A stretch of DNA of 17,668 nucleotides, taken from Sulfurospirillum sp. GTDB taxonomy: Bacteria; Campylobacterota; Campylobacteria; Campylobacterales; QNZT01. A program made the position numbers and the translations under genes. Positions within the stretch are counted from its first letter, which is position 1. Each line of letters opens with the position of its first letter. Location: positions 1 to 17,668 of the forward strand of contig QNZU01000085.1 in NCBI GenBank assembly GCA_003978405.1, in the 5' to 3' direction. Shown piece after piece: positions 7,678 to 15,285 of the stretch. The notes beneath the pieces were generated by a model. The model did no database searches and had not been told where the DNA came from. It saw only the letters and a program-made list of their open reading frames with translations.

Positions 7678-8592
7678 ATGAGAAGTCTCTTTTTGAAAAT
7701 TTTATTTAGTGCGGTTTTATTTTTTGCTGCAAATGAGGGATTTGGAAGTAGCGATTTAAATACTCTTTACAACAATGAGCTAAAACCAACACTAAATCTA
7801 CTCAAGCCACAGCAAGAGTTCGAGAAAAAGAGACAGACTACAATCTATATCTCTATCGCTTTGGCGATAGTTATCTTTATAGTTTTTGCAAAATATTTCA
7901 AATTGGCAGGAGTGTTAGTATGGCTTGTGATGGTAGCTGGTGGATATTATGTTTTAACCAAAAACATACCTAAAAGTAGCTATGAGTCATTGTTTTTAAA
8001 AAAGATAGTCTCACCCATAGGAGTAAATTGTTGTGGATATACTTACCTTGGTAAAAAATTAAATCTTCAAGATATAAAAAATAGTTCTCTTTTTTCACCT
8101 GAAATTGACAATAGTTATATCGGCTCCTCTTTTGGTAAGAGTGGTGTGATTGTTGCATATGTGGTACTAACTTTTAAAACAAAAGAGAGTGCTAGTGTAG
8201 AAAGATTTAACAAAAACAGATTTGAGGGATTTATCATCAAGATAGATCATCCAAACACTAAAAATGGAGCCATTATTTCGCAAGGCTTGATTGATGAAGT
8301 GGCAAATATGGACTTGGCAATGTCTAGTTTCTTTGCAAAGGGCAAAAGAGGAAAGAAAATAGGTGAGTGGCAGATATATGGAGAGCTTGATGAGGATATG
8401 ATTGATAAAATCACCCCTCTTAAAAGAAGATCTGTTGGAGTATCATTCACAAAAGATGCGATTTATATAGCACTTCCTTACAAGAAAGATCCTTTTAAAG
8501 TAGATAGTTTCAAAAGATTTGATCTTGAGTCTGCTAAAGAGTTGGATACTCTCTTTAGAGATATAGATAATATTGTCTCAATTTTCAAGTGA
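7678..8592 (+). CDS. Membrane-anchored protein, probably DUF3137 family
   Basis: Function is unknown. The 304-residue protein begins with a hydrophobic signal or membrane segment (residues about 5-20). A hydrophilic stretch follows, then two closely spaced transmembrane helices (about 54-74 and 76-94) and a soluble domain of about 200 residues. The soluble part includes YIGSSFGKSGVIVAYVVLTF, then FNKNRFEGFIIKIDHP, GEWQIYGELDED and SVGVSFTKDAIYIALPYKKDPF. The two helices plus a 'fxGfii' beta strand and the late 'ydvygd / aiyialp' pattern fit what I recall of DUF3137 (galanin-like) proteins, but this is from memory. It follows guaA after 9 bases with AAGGAAAG as ribosome binding site and overlaps hemD by 4 bases, so it is expressed with both. 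Two adjacent cysteines (NCCGY) follow the second helix. Confidence 0.6.
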   Translation: MRSLFLKILFSAVLFFAANEGFGSSDLNTLYNNELKPTLNLLKPQQEFEKKRQTTIYISIALAIVIFIVFAKYFKLAGVLVWLVMVAGGYYVLTKNIPKSSYESLFLKKIVSPIGVNCCGYTYLGKKLNLQDIKNSSLFSPEIDNSYIGSSFGKSGVIVAYVVLTFKTKESASVERFNKNRFEGFIIKIDHPNTKNGAIISQGLIDEVANMDLAMSSFFAKGKRGKKIGEWQIYGELDEDMIDKITPLKRRSVGVSFTKDAIYIALPYKKDPFKVDSFKRFDLESAKELDTLFRDIDNIVSIFK

Positions 8593-9242
8593 AAGCAAAA
8601 ATCTTTCTGCTTAGTGAAAAACTGTTTGAAGGTGCTTCAAATCTTCCTTGTATAAAAATAGAGTTTTTAAAAAAGAGTGTTGATCTAAGCTCTTATGAAG
8701 CTCTAATTTTTAGCTCCAAAAACGGTGTTTTAGCGATTGAAAATATTGATAAAACATGGAAGACTCTTCCCTCTTATGCAATTGGAAGTGCGACGGCAAG
8801 TCAGATAAATGAACTTGGAGGAGTAGTTGCTTATAGTGCAAAAAACTCCTATGGAAATAGTTTTGCTGATGAGATTAAAAAGATGCTAGAGGGTAAAAAA
8901 GCTCTCTTTATTAGACCAGAAATTGTAGCTTCAAACTTAAATACAATCCTAAAAGATACCGGTGTTTTACTAGATGAACTTATAGCTTACAAAACTGTCT
9001 GCGGAGTTTGTAAAAAAGATGAAAAACCATCTTCTGAATCTGTTATTATCTTTACTTCTCCATCTACTATTGAGTGCTTTTTTAAATATTTTGACTGGGA
9101 TGAGAGCTGGAGAGCAGTCGTAATAGGTAAGGTTACCGCCTCATATATGCCAAAAGGGGTAAAATATATATTATCTGTTGAGCAAAATATACCTGCATGT
9201 ATAAAACTGGCAAATGAACTCTTGTTTGGCAAAAAAATTTAA
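8589..9242 (+). CDS. hemD: Uroporphyrinogen-III synthase
   Basis: HemD closes and isomerises hydroxymethylbilane to uroporphyrinogen III, the branch point to haem, sirohaem and corrinoids. The 217-residue length suits a single-domain HemD. Sequence identity is low in this family, but the key pattern is present: LSSYEALIFSSKNGVLAIE near residues 31-49, YAIGSATASQINELGG in the middle, LDELIAYKTVCG around residues 131-142, and VIIFTSPSTIECFFKYF followed by VVIGKVTASYM. These match the family's 'iftS.ngv', 'avG..Ta' and 'v..Y.t' landmarks. The start is GTG at 8589, inside the stop of the preceding gene (GTGA overlap), suggesting translational coupling. No hemC or other haem gene is in the window. 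Confidence 0.88.
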   Translation: MKAKIFLLSEKLFEGASNLPCIKIEFLKKSVDLSSYEALIFSSKNGVLAIENIDKTWKTLPSYAIGSATASQINELGGVVAYSAKNSYGNSFADEIKKMLEGKKALFIRPEIVASNLNTILKDTGVLLDELIAYKTVCGVCKKDEKPSSESVIIFTSPSTIECFFKYFDWDESWRAVVIGKVTASYMPKGVKYILSVEQNIPACIKLANELLFGKKI

Positions 9243-9283
9243 TCTATTTTCATAAAACTCTATTGAGTGTAAGTCTTTTTGGT

Positions 9284-9289
9284 TATAAT
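9284..9289 (+). promoter_or_regulatory. -10 box of the 6S-like RNA promoter
   Basis: A perfect TATAAT sits after a T-rich CTTTTTGGT, the same arrangement as the one before atpE (CTTTTGGTAAAAT). Transcription would start at about 9296-9297, exactly where the closing stem of the structured RNA begins, which supports independent transcription of the RNA. Confidence 0.65.
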
Positions 9290-9295
9290 TACAAT

Positions 9296-9485
9296 TGCCT
9301 AAGGGATGCGACAACCGTAAAATACGAGAGTCTAACACATAACTTGTAGTTGGATACCGTAACCTGTTGGTGTGTGGCGGTAGTGATAATGCATTTTTGC
9401 TAGCTATTGCCCCTAAAAATAGGTTCGATCCTAATTTTTGAGCTTTAATAAGGGCTTCATCTACATGCGGAACGCTCCCTTGGGT
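9296..9485 (+). ncRNA. ssrS: Structured RNA upstream of purD, probable 6S RNA
   Basis: 6S RNA binds sigma-70 RNA polymerase by imitating an open promoter and damps transcription in stationary phase. This stretch of about 190 bases lacks a plausible gene on the plus strand. Its ends pair: CCTAAGGGATGCG (9298-9310) with CGCTCCCTTGGG (9473-9484), with one bulge and one G-U pair, giving a long closing stem. Inside, ACACA (9335-9339) can pair with TGTGT (9371-9375) around a smaller hairpin, GGCGGTAG (9376-9383) pairs with CTATTGCC (9404-9411), and AAAAATAGG (9415-9423) pairs with CCTAATTTTT (9430-9439) with one bulge. Promoter, length and location just before purD agree with the 'purD motif', which as I recall was later equated with Helicobacter 6S RNA. 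The rod-with-bubble fold cannot be proven by eye; a purD leader element is the alternative. Confidence 0.68.
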
Positions 9486-9516
9486 ACTTAAATTATTTAT
9501 ACAAAAGAGATATTTC

Positions 9517-10785
9517 ATGAAAGTTTTGATCATAGGTAGCGGTGGGAGAGAGTACTCAATAGGTTTGGCACTTAGTCAAGATGCTAAAGTTGAAAAAATC
9601 TATTTTGCTCCAGGTAATGGTGCCACCCAAAATCTAGGAGAGAATTATCAATATAGAGATTATGATGATTTGCTTGATTTTGCCAAGAAAAAAAGTATAA
9701 ATCTTACTATTGTAGGTCCTGAAGCACCACTTGTCGATGGAGTAGTTGATATATTTAAAGAGAATAACTTAACAATCTTTGGTCCTAGCAAAGCAGCTGC
9801 CAAGTTAGAGGGATCTAAAGTTTTTATGAAAGATTTTTTAAAAAAGTATAATATACCCACAGCCAAATATATTCAAAGTGATAGTTTGAGTGAACTCACC
9901 GATTTTATAAATACTCTTACCCCTCCAATTGTAGTAAAAGCTGATGGTCTTTGTGCAGGTAAGGGTGTTATTATCGCCCCGAGCAAAGATGAAGCTATAA
10001 AAGCCGTAAAAGGAATGCTAAGCGGAGAGAGTTTCGGCGATGCGGGTAAAAGAGTGATTGTAGAAGAGTTTTTGGATGGTTATGAACTTTCTGTGTTTGC
10101 TATATGCGATGGAGAAAACTATAAAATCCTTCCAGCTGCTCAAGATCACAAAAGACTCCTTGATGGAGACAAAGGTCCAAATACTGGCGGTATGGGTGCT
10201 TATGCTCCTACCCCTTTGATAGATGAAAAACTCTATGAAGAGATAGAAAAAAAAGTAGTGGTACCAACACTTGAAGGCATGAAAAAAGAGGCGACTCCAT
10301 ATGAGGGTGTTTTGTTTATAGGGCTTATGATTGTCAATGGCGAAGTGAAAGTTTTAGAGTATAATGTCAGGTTTGGAGATCCTGAGTGTGAAATATTGAT
10401 GCCTCTGATTCAAAGTAGTGTTTATGATCTGTTTTTTAAAGCTGCCACAAAAGATCTAAAAAATCTTGATATTAAGATTTCTGATAAATCATGTGTAGGA
10501 GTTGTTCTCGCAAGTAAAGATTATCCTTACAGCTCATCAAAACCTGCAGAAATCATCATCAATGATATTGACAACAAAGAGCTTTTAGACAATTCTCACA
10601 TATCCTATGCTGGAGTCTCTATAATAGATGACAAACTCTTTGCAACAGGCGGAAGGGTTTTGATTTGTGTAGGGCTTGGAGATAGTATTAAAGAGGCAAG
10701 AGACAGAGCTTATGATTTAGTCGGTCATGTCCATTTTATGGGTAAACAGTGTCGTATGGATATTGCATATCAGGCTTTAAAATAG
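9517..10785 (+). CDS. purD: Phosphoribosylamine--glycine ligase
   Basis: PurD (GAR synthetase) joins glycine to 5-phosphoribosylamine with ATP, the second step of de novo purine synthesis. The 422-residue protein has the N-terminal MKVLIIGSGGREYSIGLALS domain and an ATP-grasp core starting with GPSKAAAKLEGSKVFMKDF and PPIVVKADGLCAGKGVIIAP. These are followed by the signature LPAAQDHKRLLDGDKGPNTG (with GMGAYAP after it) and the metal-binding VLEYNVRFGDPECE. The C-terminal domain ends DRAYDLVGHVHFMGKQCRMD. Length and motifs are standard. The start follows AAAAGAGA, and the gene lies about 30 bases after the 6S-like RNA, so it may be read through from that RNA's promoter. It heads a tight row of genes running to pnp. 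Confidence 0.98.
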   Translation: MKVLIIGSGGREYSIGLALSQDAKVEKIYFAPGNGATQNLGENYQYRDYDDLLDFAKKKSINLTIVGPEAPLVDGVVDIFKENNLTIFGPSKAAAKLEGSKVFMKDFLKKYNIPTAKYIQSDSLSELTDFINTLTPPIVVKADGLCAGKGVIIAPSKDEAIKAVKGMLSGESFGDAGKRVIVEEFLDGYELSVFAICDGENYKILPAAQDHKRLLDGDKGPNTGGMGAYAPTPLIDEKLYEEIEKKVVVPTLEGMKKEATPYEGVLFIGLMIVNGEVKVLEYNVRFGDPECEILMPLIQSSVYDLFFKAATKDLKNLDIKISDKSCVGVVLASKDYPYSSSKPAEIIINDIDNKELLDNSHISYAGVSIIDDKLFATGGRVLICVGLGDSIKEARDRAYDLVGHVHFMGKQCRMDIAYQALK

Positions 10786-10795
10786 TTTATTTTAA

Positions 10796-12910
10796 GTGTA
10801 TATGATAAGAACAATTTCACTCCTTACTTTAGGTACATCTTTACTTTTTGCTACTTCGACAAGATATGAGCTTTTAGCAAAAAAACTAACATACAATGGA
10901 AACATAGTCCAAGCAAACGGTGATGTGATAATCTACTCAAAAAATGGTATTTTTCGAGCTGATAGAGCTATTTACAACAGAGCAAATCATGATCTTGAAC
11001 TATTTGGAAATGTCTATATCGATTACCAAAACAAAGATAGAGTTTTTCTAAAGCACACAAAAATCAATTTAAAAAAGAGCAACTTTTCTACCAATAACCT
11101 CTTCTCATACGATGAAGATGCCAAGATCTGGTTTGATACCAAAAATACTACAAGAGAAAAAGATATCATCAAATTTAAATCAACTGAGATTTCTAGTTGT
11201 GAGAGGATTAATCCTGCCTGGAAAATAAGATTTAGCAGTGGAATCTATAATCAGAAAAAAGAGTATATCTCCATCTACAATCCCACATTTTTTGTAAATA
11301 ATATACCTATTTTGTATCTACCGTGGTTTGGTTTTCCTACAAACAAACATAGAAAAAGTGGTTTTTTAAAGCCGATTTTAGGATATGAGAATAAAGAGAA
11401 TATCTTTTTGGTAACTCCTTACTACATAGCAAATGAAAAAAACTGGGATTTGGAGATTGATCCTCAAATACGACTAAAAAGAGGTGTTGGACTCTACTCC
11501 ACATTTAGATTTGTTGATACAAACCAATCAAACGGCTCAATTACACTGGGATACTTTAAGGATAACAACTCATATGTCAAAGAGCATAATCTAAAAAACA
11601 GCAGACATTTTGGAGTCTTGTTTAAATATAAAAACAGATCATTAATAAGTCAAACGATCAATAAAAAACTAGACTCAAGTTACAACGATGCTCTCTTTGT
11701 AGACTCTATATACCTAAACGATATAGATTTTATCAATTTAAATCACTCAAACAGTTATGCAAATTCAAAATTGGCAACATCAACGATAAACTATTTTCTT
11801 TACAACTCCAATCAATATTTTGGATTATATTCAAAATACTTCATTGATACAGAAAAAAATAGCAATGATGATACTTTGCAGACTCTTCCGGCATTTGAGT
11901 ACCATAAATTTAGCTCAAATTGGCTGGTACCAAATATTCTATATTCAATCGATTATAAATGGACTAACAATTATAGGCTTGAGGGGCTAAATGCAGCTGT
12001 TCATGAGATCAATATTCCAATTACCTACTACCATTCATTTTTTGATGAGTTTTTAGGCTTTAAAGTTTCAGAAAATCTCTACTACTCAAGAGTCAACTAC
12101 TATAACCAAAATGAGAGTCTTGAAAATGCGAATTTTTTTAGTAACTATCATAAATTTTCACTCACAAGTGACTTAAGTAAAAAGTATAGCAGCTTCATTC
12201 ATAACATACAGTCAGAATTGTCATTTGTGGTACCAAGCTCTACTCACAAAAGTGGATATTTTGCACCATTTATCCCATTTAATACAGAGAGAAAGAATCT
12301 CTCTTTGAAGGTTAATGAATATTTCTATGACAATGATGGATTTAATTTTCTGTTTCACAGATTTGTTCAAACACTATTTGATGATAAGAGATTTTACAAA
12401 TACTCAGATACCCAAAATCAAATCATATACTACCCAAAAAGATATATAAAACTTGAAAATACACTATTTTATTCTCATAAATATCATAGATTAAGAAAGA
12501 TTCAATCGGGAGTATCATACAATAAGAACAGGTACCATTTAAATATAAACCACTCTTATGAGTATAAAAAATTTAATAAAAACAGTAATTTTATTACAAG
12601 CTATTTTGAGAGTAAGATAGACAATCACTACTCTATGTTTGCATCATTGGATTACAACATAGAAGATAGTTTTACAAAAGAGTGGAGTGTAGGGTGGAAA
12701 TATAAAAAGAGATGTTGGGACTATATGTTTAGATACAAAGAGAGTGTAACTCCAAACCTTACTAGTGAAGGTGCACAATCAGTTACAAAAAGGGGAGTTT
12801 TGTTTTTTGTAAGATTCTACCCTTTTGGTGGTATGAAATATGAGTATAACAAAGAGAGCGAACTTGAAAATCATGCAAACTTAACAAACACAACTGAGGA
12901 GATCAGATGA
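10796..12910 (+). CDS. lptD: LPS-assembly protein LptD
   Basis: LptD is the outer-membrane beta-barrel that, with LptE, inserts lipopolysaccharide into the outer leaflet. A signal peptide (IRTISLLTLGTSLLFA) is followed by an OstA-like jellyroll of about 100 residues (LLAKKLTYNGNIVQANGDVI and FRADRAIYNRANHDLELFGN) that continues the LPS bridge. Next come PTFFVNNIPILYLPWFGFPT and the conserved KSGFLKPILGYENKENIFLV, with a long run of aromatic amphipathic strands to the end. Cysteines near residue 135 (SSCERINPAW) and residue 640 (KRCWDYMFRY) sit where LptD has its inter-domain disulfide. GTG 10796 and ATG 10802 are both possible starts; the ATG gives a cleaner signal peptide and better spacing from TAAG. 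No lptE is visible. The stop overlaps the next gene by 4 bases. Confidence 0.93.
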   Translation: MYMIRTISLLTLGTSLLFATSTRYELLAKKLTYNGNIVQANGDVIIYSKNGIFRADRAIYNRANHDLELFGNVYIDYQNKDRVFLKHTKINLKKSNFSTNNLFSYDEDAKIWFDTKNTTREKDIIKFKSTEISSCERINPAWKIRFSSGIYNQKKEYISIYNPTFFVNNIPILYLPWFGFPTNKHRKSGFLKPILGYENKENIFLVTPYYIANEKNWDLEIDPQIRLKRGVGLYSTFRFVDTNQSNGSITLGYFKDNNSYVKEHNLKNSRHFGVLFKYKNRSLISQTINKKLDSSYNDALFVDSIYLNDIDFINLNHSNSYANSKLATSTINYFLYNSNQYFGLYSKYFIDTEKNSNDDTLQTLPAFEYHKFSSNWLVPNILYSIDYKWTNNYRLEGLNAAVHEINIPITYYHSFFDEFLGFKVSENLYYSRVNYYNQNESLENANFFSNYHKFSLTSDLSKKYSSFIHNIQSELSFVVPSSTHKSGYFAPFIPFNTERKNLSLKVNEYFYDNDGFNFLFHRFVQTLFDDKRFYKYSDTQNQIIYYPKRYIKLENTLFYSHKYHRLRKIQSGVSYNKNRYHLNINHSYEYKKFNKNSNFITSYFESKIDNHYSMFASLDYNIEDSFTKEWSVGWKYKKRCWDYMFRYKESVTPNLTSEGAQSVTKRGVLFFVRFYPFGGMKYEYNKESELENHANLTNTTEEIR

Positions 12911-14343
12911 AAAATGAAGTAAAGGTTGGAATCTTTGTTTTTATGGCTTTGATCTTTCTGTTTTTTTTGACTACACAAGTTAGCAGTTTTAAAAATCTCT
13001 CCGCAAAAGGTTATACACTCTATACAAAGATTGATAATGCATCAGGACTCGAAAAAAACTCCAAAGTAAAAGCAAACGGTATCGATGTTGGTTTTATAAA
13101 AGATCTTAAAATTGACGGTGATAAAGTTAAAGCTGAAATTTTTATCAAAGAAGGAGTAAAGCTCCCACAAGATTCTAAAATTGTTCCAGTTCAAGAGTCA
13201 CTTCTAGGAGGGAAATTTTTAGGAATCAAGCTTGGTAAAAGCAAAGAGTATCTTAAGGACTCTCAGTTGATACAACCAGGTCTTCCTTTGGCAACTATCA
13301 CTCAAGCAAGTGACTCGATGACCAAAGCCGCAGATGAATTTAAGGACTTTGTAAAAGATTTAAGAGATGTGATGGATGAGAAGGCAAAACAACATCTAAA
13401 AGATACTTTTGCCAATATAGACAAAATCACAAGTGATCTAAAAGAGTTTACAAAACTTGGAAGATTAAACAGTGCAGTTGATAATTTTAACAATATGGCA
13501 ACCTCACTATCAAAAGTTAGTCAAAAATTTGAAAAAACAGCAAATATTATAAATACAAAACTCCCTCTGATTATGACAAATATAGATACATTGATAAAAG
13601 ATCTAAAATATACAAGCCAATCAATCAGAGACAAACTGCCAAAACTAGCTGACAAATATGCTTCCATAGCTAATGAGCTTGAGACATTACTTAAGAACAA
13701 CTCAAAACCTCTATATAACTCAATTAATTCTGCAAACAGCTTTTTTGCCAAAGGGAAAGATGCCTTTGACAAAGTTGATACAATCCTAGGAGCAGTAAAC
13801 AAGGTCCAGCTTGAAGTAGCAATGCATGGAGAGCTTATGAGCAGTGATAATTATGCCAAAGGATATATGAGTCTAAATTACCAACCAAGTAGTACCAAAA
13901 GCTATATATTTGATATATCAGGTATGGATGATTATTCCAAAATGAATGAAAACAGAGAGTTTATACCACCAAAAAAACATGACAAGAGCAAGATTTTGAT
14001 CTCGGCTCAAATTGCCAAAACTCTTGATGATGTCACTATAAGAGGTGGACTAATAGAAAATACTTTTGGAGCAGGCTTGGATTATTATCTTTTAAACAAA
14101 CAGTTAAAGACTTCAGCAGAGCTATATGATATGAATGCCCAAAATGATGTTCGTGGTAAAAACGCCCATGCAAAGGTGAGTGCAAGATATACAATATTAA
14201 AGCATTTGGATATTTATGCAGGGTATGATAACTTTTTAAATAGTAGTACCAAAAATGCTTTTGTTGGACTTGGGGTTAGATTTTATGATGATGATCTTAA
14301 AACATTGATTATATCTCAGGGACTTGGAGCCTTGGCAAAGTGA
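12907..14343 (+). CDS. mlaD: MlaD-like MCE-domain lipid transport protein with beta-rich C-terminus
   Basis: MCE proteins form periplasmic hexamers that pass phospholipids between the membranes. The 478-residue protein has a single N-terminal anchor (VGIFVFMALIFLFFLTTQV) and one MCE domain at about 33-120 (YTLYTKIDNASGLEKNSKVK, GIDVGFIKDLKIDGDKVKAE, LLGGKFLGIKLG). A long helical/coiled-coil region follows (about 135-295) with repeated asparagine and lysine heptads. A C-terminal part of about 170 residues looks like eight or more amphipathic strands and ends VGLGVRFYDDDLKTLIISQG. E. coli MlaD has only 183 residues and lacks the last part. Translation is coupled to lptD by an ATGA overlap. No MlaE permease or MlaF ATPase gene is in the window, so the partner complex must be encoded elsewhere. 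The gene symbol is by homology of the domain only. Confidence 0.85.
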   Translation: MKNEVKVGIFVFMALIFLFFLTTQVSSFKNLSAKGYTLYTKIDNASGLEKNSKVKANGIDVGFIKDLKIDGDKVKAEIFIKEGVKLPQDSKIVPVQESLLGGKFLGIKLGKSKEYLKDSQLIQPGLPLATITQASDSMTKAADEFKDFVKDLRDVMDEKAKQHLKDTFANIDKITSDLKEFTKLGRLNSAVDNFNNMATSLSKVSQKFEKTANIINTKLPLIMTNIDTLIKDLKYTSQSIRDKLPKLADKYASIANELETLLKNNSKPLYNSINSANSFFAKGKDAFDKVDTILGAVNKVQLEVAMHGELMSSDNYAKGYMSLNYQPSSTKSYIFDISGMDDYSKMNENREFIPPKKHDKSKILISAQIAKTLDDVTIRGGLIENTFGAGLDYYLLNKQLKTSAELYDMNAQNDVRGKNAHAKVSARYTILKHLDIYAGYDNFLNSSTKNAFVGLGVRFYDDDLKTLIISQGLGALAK

Positions 14344-14612
14344 TGGAAGTTGATCTAAACAGGCTTCACTGGGCTTTGGAAGTCTTAAATCTACCACCAT
14401 TTGTATCTATCAATGAGATACATCAAAGATATTTAAAATTAGTAAAAAAATACCATAGTGATGTTAATCAAAAAGATAGTAAAATCGTTCAGATCAATGA
14501 AGCTTATGATTTATTAAAAAATTATGCTAAGAATTATCGATTCTCATTTGATGAGAGTGAGTTTCAAAAACAGTTTCCAAAGAGAGAACATGCAAACAGA
14601 TTTAAATTCTAA
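14343..14612 (+). CDS. Short J-domain (DnaJ-like) protein with HSD in place of HPD
   Basis: The 89-residue protein (from ATG 14343) is little more than a J domain: HWALEVLNLPPFVSINEIHQ matches helix I and the loop, RYLKLVKKYHSDVNQKDSKI helix II and the HPD region, and VQINEAYDLLKNYAKNYRF helix III. J proteins stimulate the ATPase of DnaK through the His-Pro-Asp tripeptide. Here it reads His38-Ser39-Asp40 (CAT AGT GAT). Changes of this proline usually weaken or abolish DnaK stimulation, so the protein may be an altered co-chaperone or a J-like adaptor. No zinc-finger or substrate-binding domain follows. Two starts are possible: GTG 14340 or ATG 14343, both overlapping the mlaD stop; I prefer the ATG. 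It overlaps the next gene by 23 bases. Confidence 0.82.
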   Translation: MEVDLNRLHWALEVLNLPPFVSINEIHQRYLKLVKKYHSDVNQKDSKIVQINEAYDLLKNYAKNYRFSFDESEFQKQFPKREHANRFKF

Positions 14613-15285
14613 CACTTATCTTTACAAAGACAGAGATGATGCTATAAAGAATCTTTTGGAAATATTACCCATAGAGCAGATTAAAAAAGAGAACTGGTTA
14701 CTACTTGCCCTCTCTAGAGGAGGTGCAAAGATATGTATGGGCTTATGTGAGAAACTCAAAGTCAATTTTGATCTGTTTTTCATTGCCCCCATAGCTGCAC
14801 CACAAAATGATGAGTGTGAAATTGCGATGGTTAGTGAAACCAAAGAGATTGTCATACATGAAGCATTAACCAAATCATTTGGAATAGATGAAAACTACAT
14901 CTATAGTCAAGCAAGTGATTTATATGAAGATAAAATCATACTTTGGAATAATAGATTTAGATATGCTGAAGATATGACTTCAATAAAAAATAGATCTGTT
15001 TTATTAGTTGATGAGGGGTGTGAGAGTGGATTGAGCTTGATGTGTGCTATCAAGTCAGTACTTAATTTAAATACAAACAAAGTCTCAATTGCACTTCCTG
15101 TAATAGCTGAAGATCTTTTTCACCAACTGGATTTAATAGCAGACAATGTATTTGTTCCTCACAAAATAGTTCATTTTATCTCTACAGATTACTATTATGA
15201 AAATTTGGAGAAGATAAAAAGCAAAGAGTTAATCTACATGTTAAAAAAGAGCAGTAGTTTTATGCCAAATATAAAGGAGAGTTAG
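14590..15285 (+). CDS. Phosphoribosyltransferase-fold protein with degenerate PRPP loop
   Basis: Residues 1-231 resemble the predicted phosphoribosyltransferases of COG1926: YLYKDRDDAIKNLLEIL at the N-terminus, LLALSRGGAKICMGLCEKL with the RGG turn at 43-45, a long middle helical part, and VLLVDEGCESGLSLMCAIKS at the PRPP-binding loop. The usual loop reads DDGxATGxT. Here residues 141-147 are DEGCESG, with the second acidic residue changed to Glu and the Ala-Thr pair to Glu-Ser, so catalysis on PRPP is uncertain. No substrate can be assigned. ATG 14590 is chosen because AAAGAGAGA stands just upstream and the conserved part begins soon after. ATG 14551 and an upstream TTG near 14524 are in frame but sit deeper inside the J-protein gene. 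The stop overlaps the pnp start (TAGTG). Confidence 0.75.
   Translation: MQTDLNSNTYLYKDRDDAIKNLLEILPIEQIKKENWLLLALSRGGAKICMGLCEKLKVNFDLFFIAPIAAPQNDECEIAMVSETKEIVIHEALTKSFGIDENYIYSQASDLYEDKIILWNNRFRYAEDMTSIKNRSVLLVDEGCESGLSLMCAIKSVLNLNTNKVSIALPVIAEDLFHQLDLIADNVFVPHKIVHFISTDYYYENLEKIKSKELIYMLKKSSSFMPNIKES

Noticed and set aside
9421..9434. GGTTCGATCC inside the purD-upstream RNA looks like a tRNA or tmRNA T arm.
   Set aside because: No acceptor, D or anticodon arms accompany it, the RNA is too short for tmRNA with a tag reading frame, and the piece is explained as the loop of the hairpin 9415-9439.
9171..9533. Open reading frame of 120 codons on the minus strand over the hemD end and the structured RNA.
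   Set aside because: It lies antisense to a promoter and structured RNA and crosses into hemD and purD. It has no recognisable domain, and its composition looks like translated antisense.
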